From Patulibacter sp. (GTDB lineage Bacteria; Actinomycetota; Thermoleophilia; Solirubrobacterales; Solirubrobacteraceae): a stretch of DNA of 5,929 bases. Position 1 is the first letter of the stretch, and each line of letters starts with the position of its first letter. This document shows, piece by piece, positions 5,773-5,929 of the stretch. Location: positions 1-5,929 of the forward strand of contig JAVHXX010000291.1 in NCBI GenBank assembly GCA_031119595.1, written 5' to 3'. The notes below the pieces were generated by a model, which was given only the letters and a program-made list of their open reading frames with translations, ran no database searches and was not told the origin of the DNA. Made by a program: the position numbers and the translations under genes.

Positions 5773-5929
5773 AGACCATCGACGGCGACATCCGCCGCTA
5801 CGCATGGACCCGTGGTCAGGCGTTCTGGCGGATGATCATGCCGGTGCCGGCGCTCCTCGAGGACGCGCGCGGCGCCGCCGACGCGGGGCAGCTCGGTCTG
5901 CTGCGGCACTCCGCCCGCAACCTCGGCAC
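5769..5929 (+). CDS. Unrecognised protein, N-terminal 53 residues (cut by window edge)
   Basis: The reading frame starts at an ATG that overlaps the previous stop as ATGA, is preceded by a near-perfect Shine-Dalgarno, and stays open to the end of the window, so it is very probably a real gene. I do not recognise the family. The visible part begins MKTIDGDIRRYAWTRGQAFW and continues with a short hydrophobic stretch (MIMPVPALL, residues 22-30) and an apparently helical segment rich in Ala, Gly and Arg (DARGAADAGQLGLLRHSARNL). There is no signal peptide, no clear membrane span and no catalytic motif in view. Its coupling to the nucleotidyltransferase suggests it works with it, as a substrate-recognition subunit or another modifying enzyme. 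Confidence 0.8.
   Translation, partial: MKTIDGDIRRYAWTRGQAFWRMIMPVPALLEDARGAADAGQLGLLRHSARNLG

Noticed and set aside
4447..5805. Open frame of 452 codons on the minus strand opposite the nucleotidyltransferase gene
   Set aside because: It is an antisense shadow with biased composition and no recognisable domain; the plus frame has an exact GSx10DxD motif and a proper ribosome site.

Overview
The window is uniformly GC-rich, with G or C in most third codon positions. It is densely packed with bacterial genes and has only two real intergenic gaps (303-392 and 1880-1933). A luciferase-like oxidoreductase of the F420-dependent type, an SbtR-like TetR regulator and weak or absent Shine-Dalgarno sites at two of the promoters all point to an actinobacterium (Actinomycetota). 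The genus cannot be fixed from the sequence. I see no mobile element, CRISPR array, tRNA or rRNA.

Left part (1-985). A partial short-chain dehydrogenase (minus strand, running off the left edge) is divergent from a complete TetR-family regulator (plus strand). The 90-bp gap between them holds two copies of the same 21-bp imperfect palindrome, with centres 41 bp apart. This is the classic layout of a TetR repressor controlling itself and the neighbouring oxidoreductase. The regulator ends convergently against a luciferase-like monooxygenase gene, and a compact GC hairpin sits between the two stop codons.

Middle (986-1933). The luciferase-like, probably F420-dependent oxidoreductase lies on the minus strand and starts at GTG. 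It is divergent from the main operon. The 54-bp gap contains a good promoter candidate for the operon that would give a leaderless or nearly leaderless mRNA.

Right part (1934-5929). This is a tightly coupled plus-strand operon of at least three genes joined by ATGA stop/start overlaps. The first is a 914-residue PEP-synthase-like dikinase with the order ATP-grasp domain, large uncharacterised middle domain, C-terminal phosphohistidine domain. This is the rifampin-phosphotransferase layout, not the PpsA layout. The second is a 365-residue polymerase-beta-type nucleotidyltransferase with an exact GSx10DxD motif, a helical middle and an extra C-terminal domain that may be PqqD-like. The third is an unrecognised protein cut by the right edge. 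A phosphotransferase and a nucleotidyltransferase made in fixed proportion suggest a two-step phosphoryl/nucleotidyl modification of an unknown small molecule or peptide. That is the most interesting element here, and its substrate cannot be read from the sequence.
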